Below are positions 1 to 7,094 of a stretch of 64,000 nt of DNA, piece after piece. The position numbers and the translations under genes were made by a program. The stretch is from contig DEMD01000009.1 of NCBI GenBank assembly GCA_002354735.1, forward strand, positions 348,705 to 412,704, written 5' to 3'. The notes under the pieces are model-generated. The model was not told the origin of the DNA. It saw nothing but the letters and a program-made list of their open reading frames with translations, and searched no databases. This DNA is from Gammaproteobacteria bacterium UBA2679. Lineage in GTDB: Bacteria; Pseudomonadota; Gammaproteobacteria; Pseudomonadales; Oleiphilaceae. Each line of letters starts with the position of its first letter. Within the stretch, counting starts at the first letter, position 1.

Positions 1-85
1 CTTCACTCGCGAACAGTAGCCCGCTGCATAGCCAGAATAGCGCGATCCAGCTGATCCGATTACAGCTCAAAGTCAGGCGCAGCAT
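1..85 (-). CDS. 5' end of a membrane or secreted protein (partial, runs off the left edge)
   Basis: An ATG at 85 on the minus strand opens a frame that stays open to the window edge (28 codons). The translation begins MLRLTLSCNR and continues with a hydrophobic stretch (WIALFWLCSGLLFA) and SE, which looks like a signal peptide or first membrane segment. It lies 12 bases beyond the stop of the LuxR-type response regulator and points the same way, so a sensor partner would be a natural guess, but nothing in 28 residues shows it. There is no clear ribosome binding site. Confidence 0.45.
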   Translation of the reverse strand, partial: MLRLTLSCNRISWIALFWLCSGLLFASE

Positions 86-97
86 TCAGGCGTGGGG

Positions 98-781
98 TCA
101 GATCCAGCCAGCCCGCAAGGCCTTCATGACACAGGCCGTGCGGTTGTTGACGTTCATCTTGAAGAACAGGGATCGCAGGTGTGTTTTCAGAGTAGAGTCA
201 GACATATTCAGCCGAGCGCCGATTTGCGCATTCTCCAGCCCTTCGGCCAGGAGGCGTAGCACCTCGAGCTCACGCCCGGTGAAATGCTTGCCCTCTTCCG
301 TGATTGGAATCTCCGTCCATTCGTTGCCTTCGTCGAAGACGGTTTGGCCCTCAAGCAGTTTTTCACACAGCGAAGACAAGCGCTTCAAATCGATGCGCTT
401 GGATATCGCACCGAGTGCACCGAGTCGCCTGGCCTTTTCAACGATGATGCTATCGACCTGGCCGGTGATAATTACGACCGGCTGAACCGCCTGCCGTTGC
501 TGCAAGGTCTCCAGCAGCCTAAAGCCACTGATCTCCGGGATATGCAAATCGAGAAACACAAGATCATAGGCTTCGGCAAGCATCAGCGCCTGTGCGTCGG
601 GTCCGGTGGTGGCAATATCGAGACGGGCATGAGGAAACAGGCGCTCTATGGCCGAGCGAAAGCCATGGATAAACAAGGGGTGATCTTCCACCAGAAGAAA
701 AGCGTGCAGTACCTGATCAACGAGTGGCTCTGAACGCATGAGGTCCGCCTGGGTGAGTTTATCGCCATGTCCGACAATCAT
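98..781 (-). CDS. LuxR/NarL-family two-component response regulator
   Basis: This 227-residue protein has an N-terminal receiver domain (about residues 26-140) and a C-terminal LuxR-type helix-turn-helix (about 165-227). The receiver keeps the acidic pair E32-D33, the phospho-accepting aspartate D78 in the LVFLDLHIPE strand, T106 and K128. The HTH shows FTGRELEVLRLLAEG and the recognition helix LNMSDSTLKTHL. It is therefore expected to be a DNA-binding transcription regulator switched by phosphorylation. No histidine kinase is complete nearby, although the truncated gene downstream (1-85) could be one. The start is uncertain: the ATG at 739 (residue 15) has a better purine-rich upstream sequence than the ATG at 781. 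Confidence 0.9.
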   Translation of the reverse strand: MIVGHGDKLTQADLMRSEPLVDQVLHAFLLVEDHPLFIHGFRSAIERLFPHARLDIATTGPDAQALMLAEAYDLVFLDLHIPEISGFRLLETLQQRQAVQPVVIITGQVDSIIVEKARRLGALGAISKRIDLKRLSSLCEKLLEGQTVFDEGNEWTEIPITEEGKHFTGRELEVLRLLAEGLENAQIGARLNMSDSTLKTHLRSLFFKMNVNNRTACVMKALRAGWI

Positions 782-849
782 ACAGAAGCACGGTATTTGC
801 GTCAGGGATCAGATCACGTTTCGTGAAACCGCAACGGCCAAAAGCAAAA

Positions 850-868
850 AGCCCCTCAATGAGGGGCT
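850..868 (-). terminator. Rho-independent terminator of the PEP-CTERM gene
   Basis: A perfect 8-bp stem (AGCCCCTC/GAGGGGCT) with a 3-base loop is followed, on the minus strand, by a T-rich run (TTTTTGCTTT, plus-strand 841-850). It sits 33 bases past the stop of the minus-strand PEP-CTERM gene. Confidence 0.85.
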
Positions 869-901
869 GGCGTGATCTTGGTCAAGGGCATGACGAGCGA
901 G

Positions 902-1597
902 TTACTTGCGCTTGCGAGCGAACCGAAGGGCGGCGATGCCTAGTGCAAGCAGGCCTGCAGTGGCTGGCGCTGGAACATCGAGCTCGAAACCTGGGCCAAG
1001 ATCGAAGTTGATATCCCAGTGATTTGGCTCAACAAAGAGCGCATCGCCATTGGCAGAGTACATGTCGAGCCAGACAGAACCACCGAACTCGCCGGTTTTA
1101 TCGTTGGCGCCTGTGCCGTACTGAAACACTGGCTTTGAGCCGATGTTGTCTGGCGCGCCGACCAGTCGGGCAAAGTATTCGGTACCATCGATGGTAATGG
1201 AGCTGTCTTCGGTCAGATTGGTATAAAAGCCCCAATCTGCAGTGTTAGATCCGCCACCGGTCTTCACTGGCGAGTAGTCAGTCGTGAACCCAAAAAGGTT
1301 CAGGTTGATCGTCGCTTCAACGCCAAACTGGTTGGTAGCCGTGCCGGTGAAGCTCGCAGTGCCGTCGTCGAATCTGGTGAAGTTCGTGCCAGGATTGATG
1401 CTGTAATAATACGAGCAGTACGAACCTGAACCGAGAGCAAGACCATTGGTGTACAGTCCATAGGCAGCGCCACCGCAAGAGCTGACCACTTGATCCTGAT
1501 TTGATACTTCGTGAATAATGGCAGCAGAGACGGAAGCGGAGAAGCTCACCGCCAGTGTCGTTGCCGCCAGGCTTTTGAAAAAGCTTGCACTTGTCAT
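902..1597 (-). CDS. PEP-CTERM sorting-domain protein (VPAPA variant)
   Basis: A 231-residue secreted protein. Residues 1-25 form a signal peptide ending in SASVSA. The body is rich in Gly, Ser, Thr and Asn with few charges, as in surface and matrix proteins. The C-terminus has the tripartite sorting signal: a VPAPA motif (about 207-211), a hydrophobic helix and an RFARKRK basic tail. That is the variant form of the PEP-CTERM signal recognised by exosortase, which anchors or releases proteins at the cell surface or in extracellular polysaccharide. No exosortase gene lies in the window. The start is supported by GAAGGA upstream of the ATG. The body matches no enzyme family I recognise. Confidence 0.85.
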   Translation of the reverse strand: MTSASFFKSLAATTLAVSFSASVSAAIIHEVSNQDQVVSSCGGAAYGLYTNGLALGSGSYCSYYYSINPGTNFTRFDDGTASFTGTATNQFGVEATINLNLFGFTTDYSPVKTGGGSNTADWGFYTNLTEDSSITIDGTEYFARLVGAPDNIGSKPVFQYGTGANDKTGEFGGSVWLDMYSANGDALFVEPNHWDINFDLGPGFELDVPAPATAGLLALGIAALRFARKRK

Positions 1598-2131
1598 GAT
1601 ATTTTTCCTTCGTAACTGAATTGTTCTAAGGCCTATCCGGCCCTCTTTTTGCAGATGATCATCCGTTCGACATCTGCAGTTACGACGAGTAGTACAGCAA
1701 ATCTATGCGTCTGTAACAATTTGCAAGCAACAGCCATACCAATGACGTTAGATACTGATTTATAAAGCGTTCTCCGTCTTCGACCACGCTGCCTTCCTGC
1801 GCAATTCGTAAAGAATCTGGACATGAAATTTGCCAGTCTTTGCCTTAAACAACTCGGTTTTTGCGAGTAAAGGCAAAACGGAGCCGATCAGTTTCAAAGA
1901 CGCAGCTCCGCAAGCTACCATCCATAAGGCCTAGGCGCGATCTCTGCTTCGACGCTTACCCGCGATCACAACGCCTTTGTTGAAAGCGGAACTGTTAAGA
2001 AATGTATAGTTACTTGACGCCTACAGTAGGGGCCGACTTGAACGAACATTCAACAACAGTTACGGTGGCGCCTGACCTTCATTCGCACACAGTGTGCGCT
2101 CGCTTTTTCGCCCATCATGTAGTACACCGTC
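1598..2131. other. 534-bp intergenic region with an imperfect hairpin
   Basis: No convincing gene is seen here. It should hold the promoters of the PEP-CTERM gene (leftward) and the DoxX gene (rightward). A two-part inverted repeat lies at 1839-1877: outer arms TTTGCCTT/AAGGCAAA and an inner stem ACTCG/CGAGT around a T-rich loop, with an asymmetric internal loop. A TTGAAA and a TATAGT around 1979-2010 are 19 bases apart, which is long for a sigma-70 promoter. The short open frame at 1633-1824 has no recognisable product. Confidence 0.5.
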
Positions 2132-2545
2132 ATGCCAAAACATCTCCCTCTATCGCTATTACTCCTTCGACTTGGAATTTTCATTGTCTTTCTGATGTGG
2201 ACCCTCGACAAGTTTGTGCAACCAGAACACGCGGCCAAGGTTTTCGGTGCGTTTTACGGACTTGAAGGGCTCGGGAGCAGCCTGCTCTATGGGATGGGTG
2301 CAGCCCAACTGGTGCTGATAGCTGCCTTCGTACTCGGATTATTCAAGACCTGGAGCTATGGCCTCATTATGTTGTTTCACGGTGTTTCGACCTTGTCGTC
2401 CTTTGGCAAGTATCTGGACCCTTTCAACAATTTGCTGTTCTTTGCCGCGTGGCCAATGTTCGCGGCCTGCATCGCTTTATTTCTGCTCAGGGAATACGAC
2501 ACACTGACCGTGGGTCGTATCGGCCAGGCTAAGCAACAGGATTAG
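2132..2545 (+). CDS. DoxX-like integral membrane protein
   Basis: A 137-residue protein with about four membrane helices (near residues 7-25, 47-68, 72-90 and 98-118). The spacing of the helices and the N-terminal LRLGIFIVFLMWTLDKF resemble the DoxX/DoxD family of small membrane proteins. Members are often linked to redox or quinone metabolism, but no activity can be read from the sequence. It converges with, and its 3' end overlaps by 4 bases, the minus-strand gene ending at 2542. The function is unknown. Confidence 0.7.
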   Translation: MPKHLPLSLLLLRLGIFIVFLMWTLDKFVQPEHAAKVFGAFYGLEGLGSSLLYGMGAAQLVLIAAFVLGLFKTWSYGLIMLFHGVSTLSSFGKYLDPFNNLLFFAAWPMFAACIALFLLREYDTLTVGRIGQAKQQD

Positions 2546-3039
2546 CCGGAGACCAGTGCGCCGTAGGCAATCGTCTTGTGGAAGGGTTCGTTGAAGCCAT
2601 TGTTGATGATTTGAATCGACTGATCGCAACTGAAACGAAGGCTTCGGGTCCTGGTCACGCAGCGCTCATGCCAATGACTGTAGATCATCAGCCCCTCAAT
2701 TTTCTTCACGATACCTTCGTTGAGGCGCTTATCCTGCAGTGTGAGCGTCCCCAGGGTGAGATGCCAGATGGTTTCAGGTCGCTTGGATCTGAGCTCTTTC
2801 AGGCGGGCTAGATGGTCGTTGTTCTTGTGTCGGGTCGAAACGAACTGCGAATAGACCATCGCGACGTAGTAGGCCCGCCAACCTCGGTCGAAGCGTCCAA
2901 CGATGGCGCAGAAATAAGCAGTGTCCTCATCGGCCGACAGCCCTGTGGGGAGCATGTCGTCAGAAAGTGGCGTAGACCAGTTTATGGTGGCCCGAAGATC
3001 GACTTCGTTTTCGTGGGCCCAGCGCAGGATGTCAGACAA
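2542..3039 (-). CDS. Hypothetical protein, possibly GIY-YIG-like
   Basis: This frame of 165 residues starts at a TTG two bases after the stop of the endonuclease I gene, with GAGGA eight bases upstream, so translational coupling is likely. I recognise no firm family. The pattern GWRAYYVAMVY, a following Arg, IWHLTLGTL, KKIEGLMIYSH and IQIINNGF resembles a group of divergent GIY-YIG-like proteins (Y-YIG strands, Arg helix, 'iE.lLIy', 'i.i.N.G'). If so, it could be a nuclease working with its neighbour. This is inference from pattern alone. The non-ATG start lowers certainty that it is expressed. Confidence 0.5.
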   Translation of the reverse strand: MSDILRWAHENEVDLRATINWSTPLSDDMLPTGLSADEDTAYFCAIVGRFDRGWRAYYVAMVYSQFVSTRHKNNDHLARLKELRSKRPETIWHLTLGTLTLQDKRLNEGIVKKIEGLMIYSHWHERCVTRTRSLRFSCDQSIQIINNGFNEPFHKTIAYGALVSG

Positions 3040-3041
3040 AA

Positions 3042-4412
3042 TCAGTCCTCACTGGCCACATAGTCGCCCCAGATTAGCTCCGCGAACTGCGGATAATCCA
3101 CAAGAGGGTTCCTGTTACCCTGATAGTCGAAAGCAGCGGCGTTGCGGTCACGCTCCTTCTGGCTTACCGGATCTGCGGCGTGCCAGCGCATAAGCATGCG
3201 CAGGTACCATGGCTCGAAGGGCTGGTCCTGTTCGCCAGAAAGTACTGCATCGCCGTCAGGACTAAGGGCTTCCCAGCCTGCAATGAGATCCTGATAGCGT
3301 ATCGCCATATACAGCTGGGCTCGCGCCAGATCACCTTTGAATTCGTCTCGTGGCTCGAATACCGTCCCGCTATAGCCAAGCGACGGGCGTCCGGGGCCGG
3401 CCTTGGACCCATTTGCCGTCACATAGCGGGTTGAACCGACTTCGCCGTACGGATGATTGCTGCGTATGCCGTTGACATAACCGTCAACCGCGAAGATGTG
3501 GTGGACGTCGGAATTCATCGGCTCCGAACGGCCAAACCAGCTCCTCGGAAAAGCATGCTCGCGGTTGTAACAATCACCTTCCGCGCGGTACGCGCCGCAT
3601 TGATCAAGACTCTTGCGGAAATTGTGTGGATCGTTCGTAGCCGGATTCTCGGAGTACATGTCCAGAATAGAGCCATCGTCTTCGTAATAACGATCTATCT
3701 CGTGATTGAGGTAGAACGACCAGAGTGCAGCATACCCGCGATTGATCTGGGTATTCACGATATCGAACAGCGCCGACCTGAGCGCCGCACCACGTTTGCC
3801 TTCGGCAGCACTGTAGTAGCTGTCGAGCGCTCCCACGCCGGTCTCTGGGTCATCTGCCGGGCCATCAGTGGCTGCCGGTGCGAAGGTATCGACGTAAACC
3901 AGTTCCGCGGCATCGAAACCTTCGATGTCGTAGAAGCGCAAACCCACTTCAATCGTGGTGTTCTGTTGTGCCTTATAGCGATGCGATAGTTTCTGCCAGC
4001 GGCCGGTACGCGTGGCGTCGCTGTAATCCCGATAACCATCGGCATAAAGCCTGGCTCGTACACCGCCTTGCGTATGCCTGACCCAGACCGAAAACTCGTA
4101 AACCTGGCCAGCTTCGACAGTCAAGGCCTGGCGAAAATCCGTGTTCCCTTGATTCCCGGTCTTGACCAGTACCGCAGCGGCTGATTTGCCCTGGTGTCGA
4201 ACCTTGGTCGATTGCGACAGTACGATACCGCTGTCGACTGTCGTCCAGCCCTGCGGCCTCTGCCCATCCCAGCGCTCGAGTGCAGCGTTGTCGATTGCGG
4301 CGCTGGCGGCCGTGCTGGCCAGCGAGAGCATGGCGAATAAAGGGGCAATCACAGGGGCAATCAGAGAGGCCGTTGACTTGCAAAAGCGTGTTTTTATTCG
4401 TGTATTGAACAT
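3042..4412 (-). CDS. Secreted endonuclease I family nuclease with N-terminal beta-sandwich domain
   Basis: I place the start at the ATG at 4412, which gives 456 residues beginning with a signal peptide (cleavage after TAASA); an in-frame start at 4493 would put 27 extra residues before it. About 150 residues after the signal look like a carbohydrate-binding-type beta-sandwich (WDGQRPQGW, VWVRHTQGGVRARLYADG). The C-terminal half is endonuclease I: NREHAFPRSWFG with its catalytic His, then SDVHHIFAVDGYVNGIRSN. Such enzymes cut DNA or RNA outside the cytoplasm, often for nutrient use or biofilm turnover. The fused binding domain could tether it to matrix or surface. It is followed directly by the possible GIY-YIG-like gene. 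Confidence 0.88.
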   Translation of the reverse strand: MFNTRIKTRFCKSTASLIAPVIAPLFAMLSLASTAASAAIDNAALERWDGQRPQGWTTVDSGIVLSQSTKVRHQGKSAAAVLVKTGNQGNTDFRQALTVEAGQVYEFSVWVRHTQGGVRARLYADGYRDYSDATRTGRWQKLSHRYKAQQNTTIEVGLRFYDIEGFDAAELVYVDTFAPAATDGPADDPETGVGALDSYYSAAEGKRGAALRSALFDIVNTQINRGYAALWSFYLNHEIDRYYEDDGSILDMYSENPATNDPHNFRKSLDQCGAYRAEGDCYNREHAFPRSWFGRSEPMNSDVHHIFAVDGYVNGIRSNHPYGEVGSTRYVTANGSKAGPGRPSLGYSGTVFEPRDEFKGDLARAQLYMAIRYQDLIAGWEALSPDGDAVLSGEQDQPFEPWYLRMLMRWHAADPVSQKERDRNAAAFDYQGNRNPLVDYPQFAELIWGDYVASED

Positions 4413-4512
4413 CACTGACCTGTTCAGCAGCTCGGCCGTAGAAAGCGCCGGATCTCGAGTTTGGGAGGCCCAAGAGTAGCCGCTGAACGTCACAGTTTAA
4501 AGCATTTATTTA

Positions 4513-5568
4513 TCAGCGGGATAAGATGCTAACTTCATATCGATCCTCATCCCGATTGTGCAATAAGGTCTCGCGACCCAATAGCTGAGCGATCACTGCA
4601 ATGTTCGTCAGCAGATGCTGCGTCGGCTTCAGGGTGGTGAAACCGCCGCCCGAGCCAAGCGCGAGTGGCAACAACAACTGGTCTGCCAGGTGCTCGTCGA
4701 CCAGCACTCCGGCTGCCATGAATCGGCGGGCATCTCTGACCGCCCTACCAGCCACCCGCTCTGCCGTTACGCCCAACTCGCCAATCGAATCAAACACGAC
4801 GCAATGGCTCGTCATCTTCAGGCTGATGGAGAGAACATTTCCCGGACCAGCGGCGCTAGTAAGGCGCTGTTCGAATGCAGGCGTCGGCGACAGGGCCTTC
4901 CGACGAACCGCCGCGAGCTCGCGCTCGCCCACGTGCTCGGCGATGCCCGCCGATAGCGCATAGACTTCGATCGCCTCGATGGTTGGCTGGCCATCCAGAG
5001 ACAAGGCCTGCAAGCGTTCGACCGGATATATCCTGGCCCGCCAGGCGCCCCCGCCTGCCGGAAAGAACCCGTAACGAATGAATTCGGTGTCGACGCGCAG
5101 ACCCATGAGCGCCATCAGTGGTAAAAAGCTCATGCGGATGAAGTCGTAACTCGGTGCGAAGTGGTTGTGCGTGCCGCCTTCCAACGTGACTTCACTCGTG
5201 GCGCCACCAGTCTGTCCTGCAGCCAGTGCCAGTGGTAGTAGAATCGTCTGGAACACCAGCGTCGTACTGCCTGCCGAGCCTACGGCAAATTCATACTGGC
5301 CAGGCACTACCGGGCCAGGGAAAAAGCTGACTTCCGTCGAGCCCAGCTCAGCGCCAGTGACCTCGGCTCTGCATATGGCTTGTGCGGCCCGTAAACAGGT
5401 CAGGTGCTGGCGCAGGAGGCCTGGCTTCTGCCGTCCTGCTCGAATTCGGCTTATTCTGATCGGTTTGCCAAGACACATTGATAGTGTCAGTGCGGTTCTG
5501 AAAATCTGCCCGCCGCCCTCTCCCTGGGCACCGTCTACTTCAACGACTGAGTCGACGAGGTAAGCCAT
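4513..5568 (-). CDS. rtcA: RNA 3'-terminal phosphate cyclase RtcA
   Basis: RtcA converts RNA 3'-phosphate ends to 2',3'-cyclic phosphates through an adenylylated histidine, using ATP. The 351-residue protein is close to the usual length (about 340). It opens with VDGAQGEGGGQIFRTALTLS, the family signature, has RAGRQKPGLLRQHL, and near the end KPTQHLLTN with the histidine expected to be adenylylated. It lies 43 bases after rtcB with AGGAG before the ATG, so the two form one operon, rtcBA, under the sigma-54 promoter near 6940. Confidence 0.95.
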   Translation of the reverse strand: MAYLVDSVVEVDGAQGEGGGQIFRTALTLSMCLGKPIRISRIRAGRQKPGLLRQHLTCLRAAQAICRAEVTGAELGSTEVSFFPGPVVPGQYEFAVGSAGSTTLVFQTILLPLALAAGQTGGATSEVTLEGGTHNHFAPSYDFIRMSFLPLMALMGLRVDTEFIRYGFFPAGGGAWRARIYPVERLQALSLDGQPTIEAIEVYALSAGIAEHVGERELAAVRRKALSPTPAFEQRLTSAAGPGNVLSISLKMTSHCVVFDSIGELGVTAERVAGRAVRDARRFMAAGVLVDEHLADQLLLPLALGSGGGFTTLKPTQHLLTNIAVIAQLLGRETLLHNRDEDRYEVSILSR

Positions 5569-5611
5569 TTCACATACTCCTGTTGTACTGCTTCCATTAT
5601 TCTCGCTATAT

Positions 5612-6871
5612 CTAGCCTTTCACGCACACGACCTGCTTGAGCGTGTACACGATCTCGACCAGATCCCTCTGCGCGGCCATCACTGCTTCAATCGGCTTGT
5701 AGGCGGCCGGCGTCTCATCGAGTACGCCCGCGTCTTTTCTACACTCGACACCCACAGTTGCCTGCTTGTGCTCTTCCAGCGATACCGCCTTTTTGGCAGC
5801 AGTCCGCGACATCACCCGGCCTGCGCCATGGCTGCAGCTGCAGAAGCTCTCTTCGTTGCCGAGCCCGCGGACGATAAACGACCGAGCGCCCATACTGCCC
5901 GGAATGATGCCCATCTCACCGGCCCTGGCCCGTACCGCGCCTTTTCTGGTCACCAGCACGTCCGCGCCGTAGTGATGCTCGCGTGAGACATAGTTGTGGT
6001 GACAGTTCACTGCTTCCAGTCTGGCCTCGAACGGGAAATCCAGTGACTGCCGCAGCGCTTCGATCACCCGCCCCATCATCACTTCCCGGTTCGCCCTGGC
6101 GAAGTCCTGCGCCCACTCGACGGCTTCGACATAGTCATCGAACATCTGACTACCCTCCGGCAGATAAGCCAGATTGATATCCGGCAGGTTGATGTTCTGC
6201 CTCGCCATGTCCATCTTCGCCTCTTCTATGAAGTGAGTGCCGATACGGTTACCGACCCCCCGGGATCCGCTGTGCAGCATGATCCAGACGACATCATGCT
6301 CATCCAGGCAGACCTCGATGAAATGATTGCCGGTGCCGAGCGTGCCAAGATGGTTCAGGTTGTTCGTGTTCTTCAACACTCTGTGCTTGTCTTTCAGGAT
6401 GTCGAAACGTCCTGCCAGCGGCCCCCAGGCTGCGCGCACGTCATCAGGTGCGCTTGCCCAGGCGCCCTTGTCTCTTCCGCTAGAGCCTCGGCCCCGTCTA
6501 CCGTTCATGCCAGAGCGGCCATGTGGTACGGCGGCTTCAATGGCTGACCTGATTCCTGCCAGACTATCCGGCAGCTGATCGGTCCTGATGCTGGTTTTGA
6601 CGGCCATCATGCCGCAACCGATATCCACACCCACGGCCGCCGGAATGACTGCGCCCAGGGTTGGCACAACGCTGCCAATGGTGGCGCCGATACCGAGGTG
6701 CACGTCTGGCATTGCGGCCACCCACTTGTGAATGAAGGGCATGCGCGAAATGTTGGCGAGCTGCTCCCTGGCCTCAGCCTCGAAGCTGACGCCTCGGGTC
6801 CATGACTTAATGGGCACGCCGCCGGCGTGCGTGAGTTCGTAGCTGGTGTTTGAATGCTGCTCTGTGCTCAT
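5612..6871 (-). CDS. rtcB: RNA-splicing ligase RtcB
   Basis: RtcB joins RNA 2',3'-cyclic phosphate or 3'-phosphate ends to 5'-OH ends with GTP and Mn2+, working in tRNA or rRNA repair. The 419-residue protein matches the usual length. Signature segments are AMPDVHLGIGATIG, VGVDIGCGM (metal-binding Asp and Cys), LHSGSRGVGN and CSHGAGR with the guanylylated histidine. AAGGA stands nine bases before the ATG. It is the first gene of rtcBA and is divergent from its regulator rtcR across a 223-bp region. Confidence 0.96.
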   Translation of the reverse strand: MSTEQHSNTSYELTHAGGVPIKSWTRGVSFEAEAREQLANISRMPFIHKWVAAMPDVHLGIGATIGSVVPTLGAVIPAAVGVDIGCGMMAVKTSIRTDQLPDSLAGIRSAIEAAVPHGRSGMNGRRGRGSSGRDKGAWASAPDDVRAAWGPLAGRFDILKDKHRVLKNTNNLNHLGTLGTGNHFIEVCLDEHDVVWIMLHSGSRGVGNRIGTHFIEEAKMDMARQNINLPDINLAYLPEGSQMFDDYVEAVEWAQDFARANREVMMGRVIEALRQSLDFPFEARLEAVNCHHNYVSREHHYGADVLVTRKGAVRARAGEMGIIPGSMGARSFIVRGLGNEESFCSCSHGAGRVMSRTAAKKAVSLEEHKQATVGVECRKDAGVLDETPAAYKPIEAVMAAQRDLVEIVYTLKQVVCVKG

Positions 6872-6933
6872 ATTTTGAGTCCTTATGATTGTTTACCTGG
6901 CCGGATCTCTGCCTGCCTACTTGATTGAGGTAT

Positions 6934-6950
6934 AGCGATATCAGTGCCAA
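6934..6950 (-). promoter_or_regulatory. Sigma-54 promoter of rtcBA
   Basis: Read on the minus strand, TTGGCACTGATATCGCT gives TGGCAC, five bases, then TCGC: an exact GG-N10-GC arrangement with a near-consensus -24 box and one mismatch in the -12 box. Transcription should begin near 6923, about 50 bases before the rtcB ATG. RtcR is a sigma-54 activator, so the site fits its context. Confidence 0.8.
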
Positions 6951-6990
6951 TTTTTAGCAACAGCAATGACAATTTCGCAAGCACATGTTT

Positions 6991-7012
6991 TATCAATTGT
7001 TTTTCAAACAAT
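6991..7012. promoter_or_regulatory. Candidate RtcR upstream activator or IHF site
   Basis: A perfect 7-bp inverted repeat (ATTGTTT-TTC-AAACAAT, 6996-7012) overlaps TATCAATTGTTTT (6991-7003), one mismatch from the IHF consensus WATCAANNNNTTR. It lies about 45 bp upstream of the -24 box, where activator or bending sites are expected at sigma-54 promoters. It cannot be assigned to RtcR rather than IHF from sequence. Confidence 0.4.
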
Positions 7013-7094
7013 CACACGCCAGATCTTCCTCAAGAGCACCCGCAGAAGCCATATGATATATTTATCACGATAGAGCCCTATTCGAGTCGATAGT

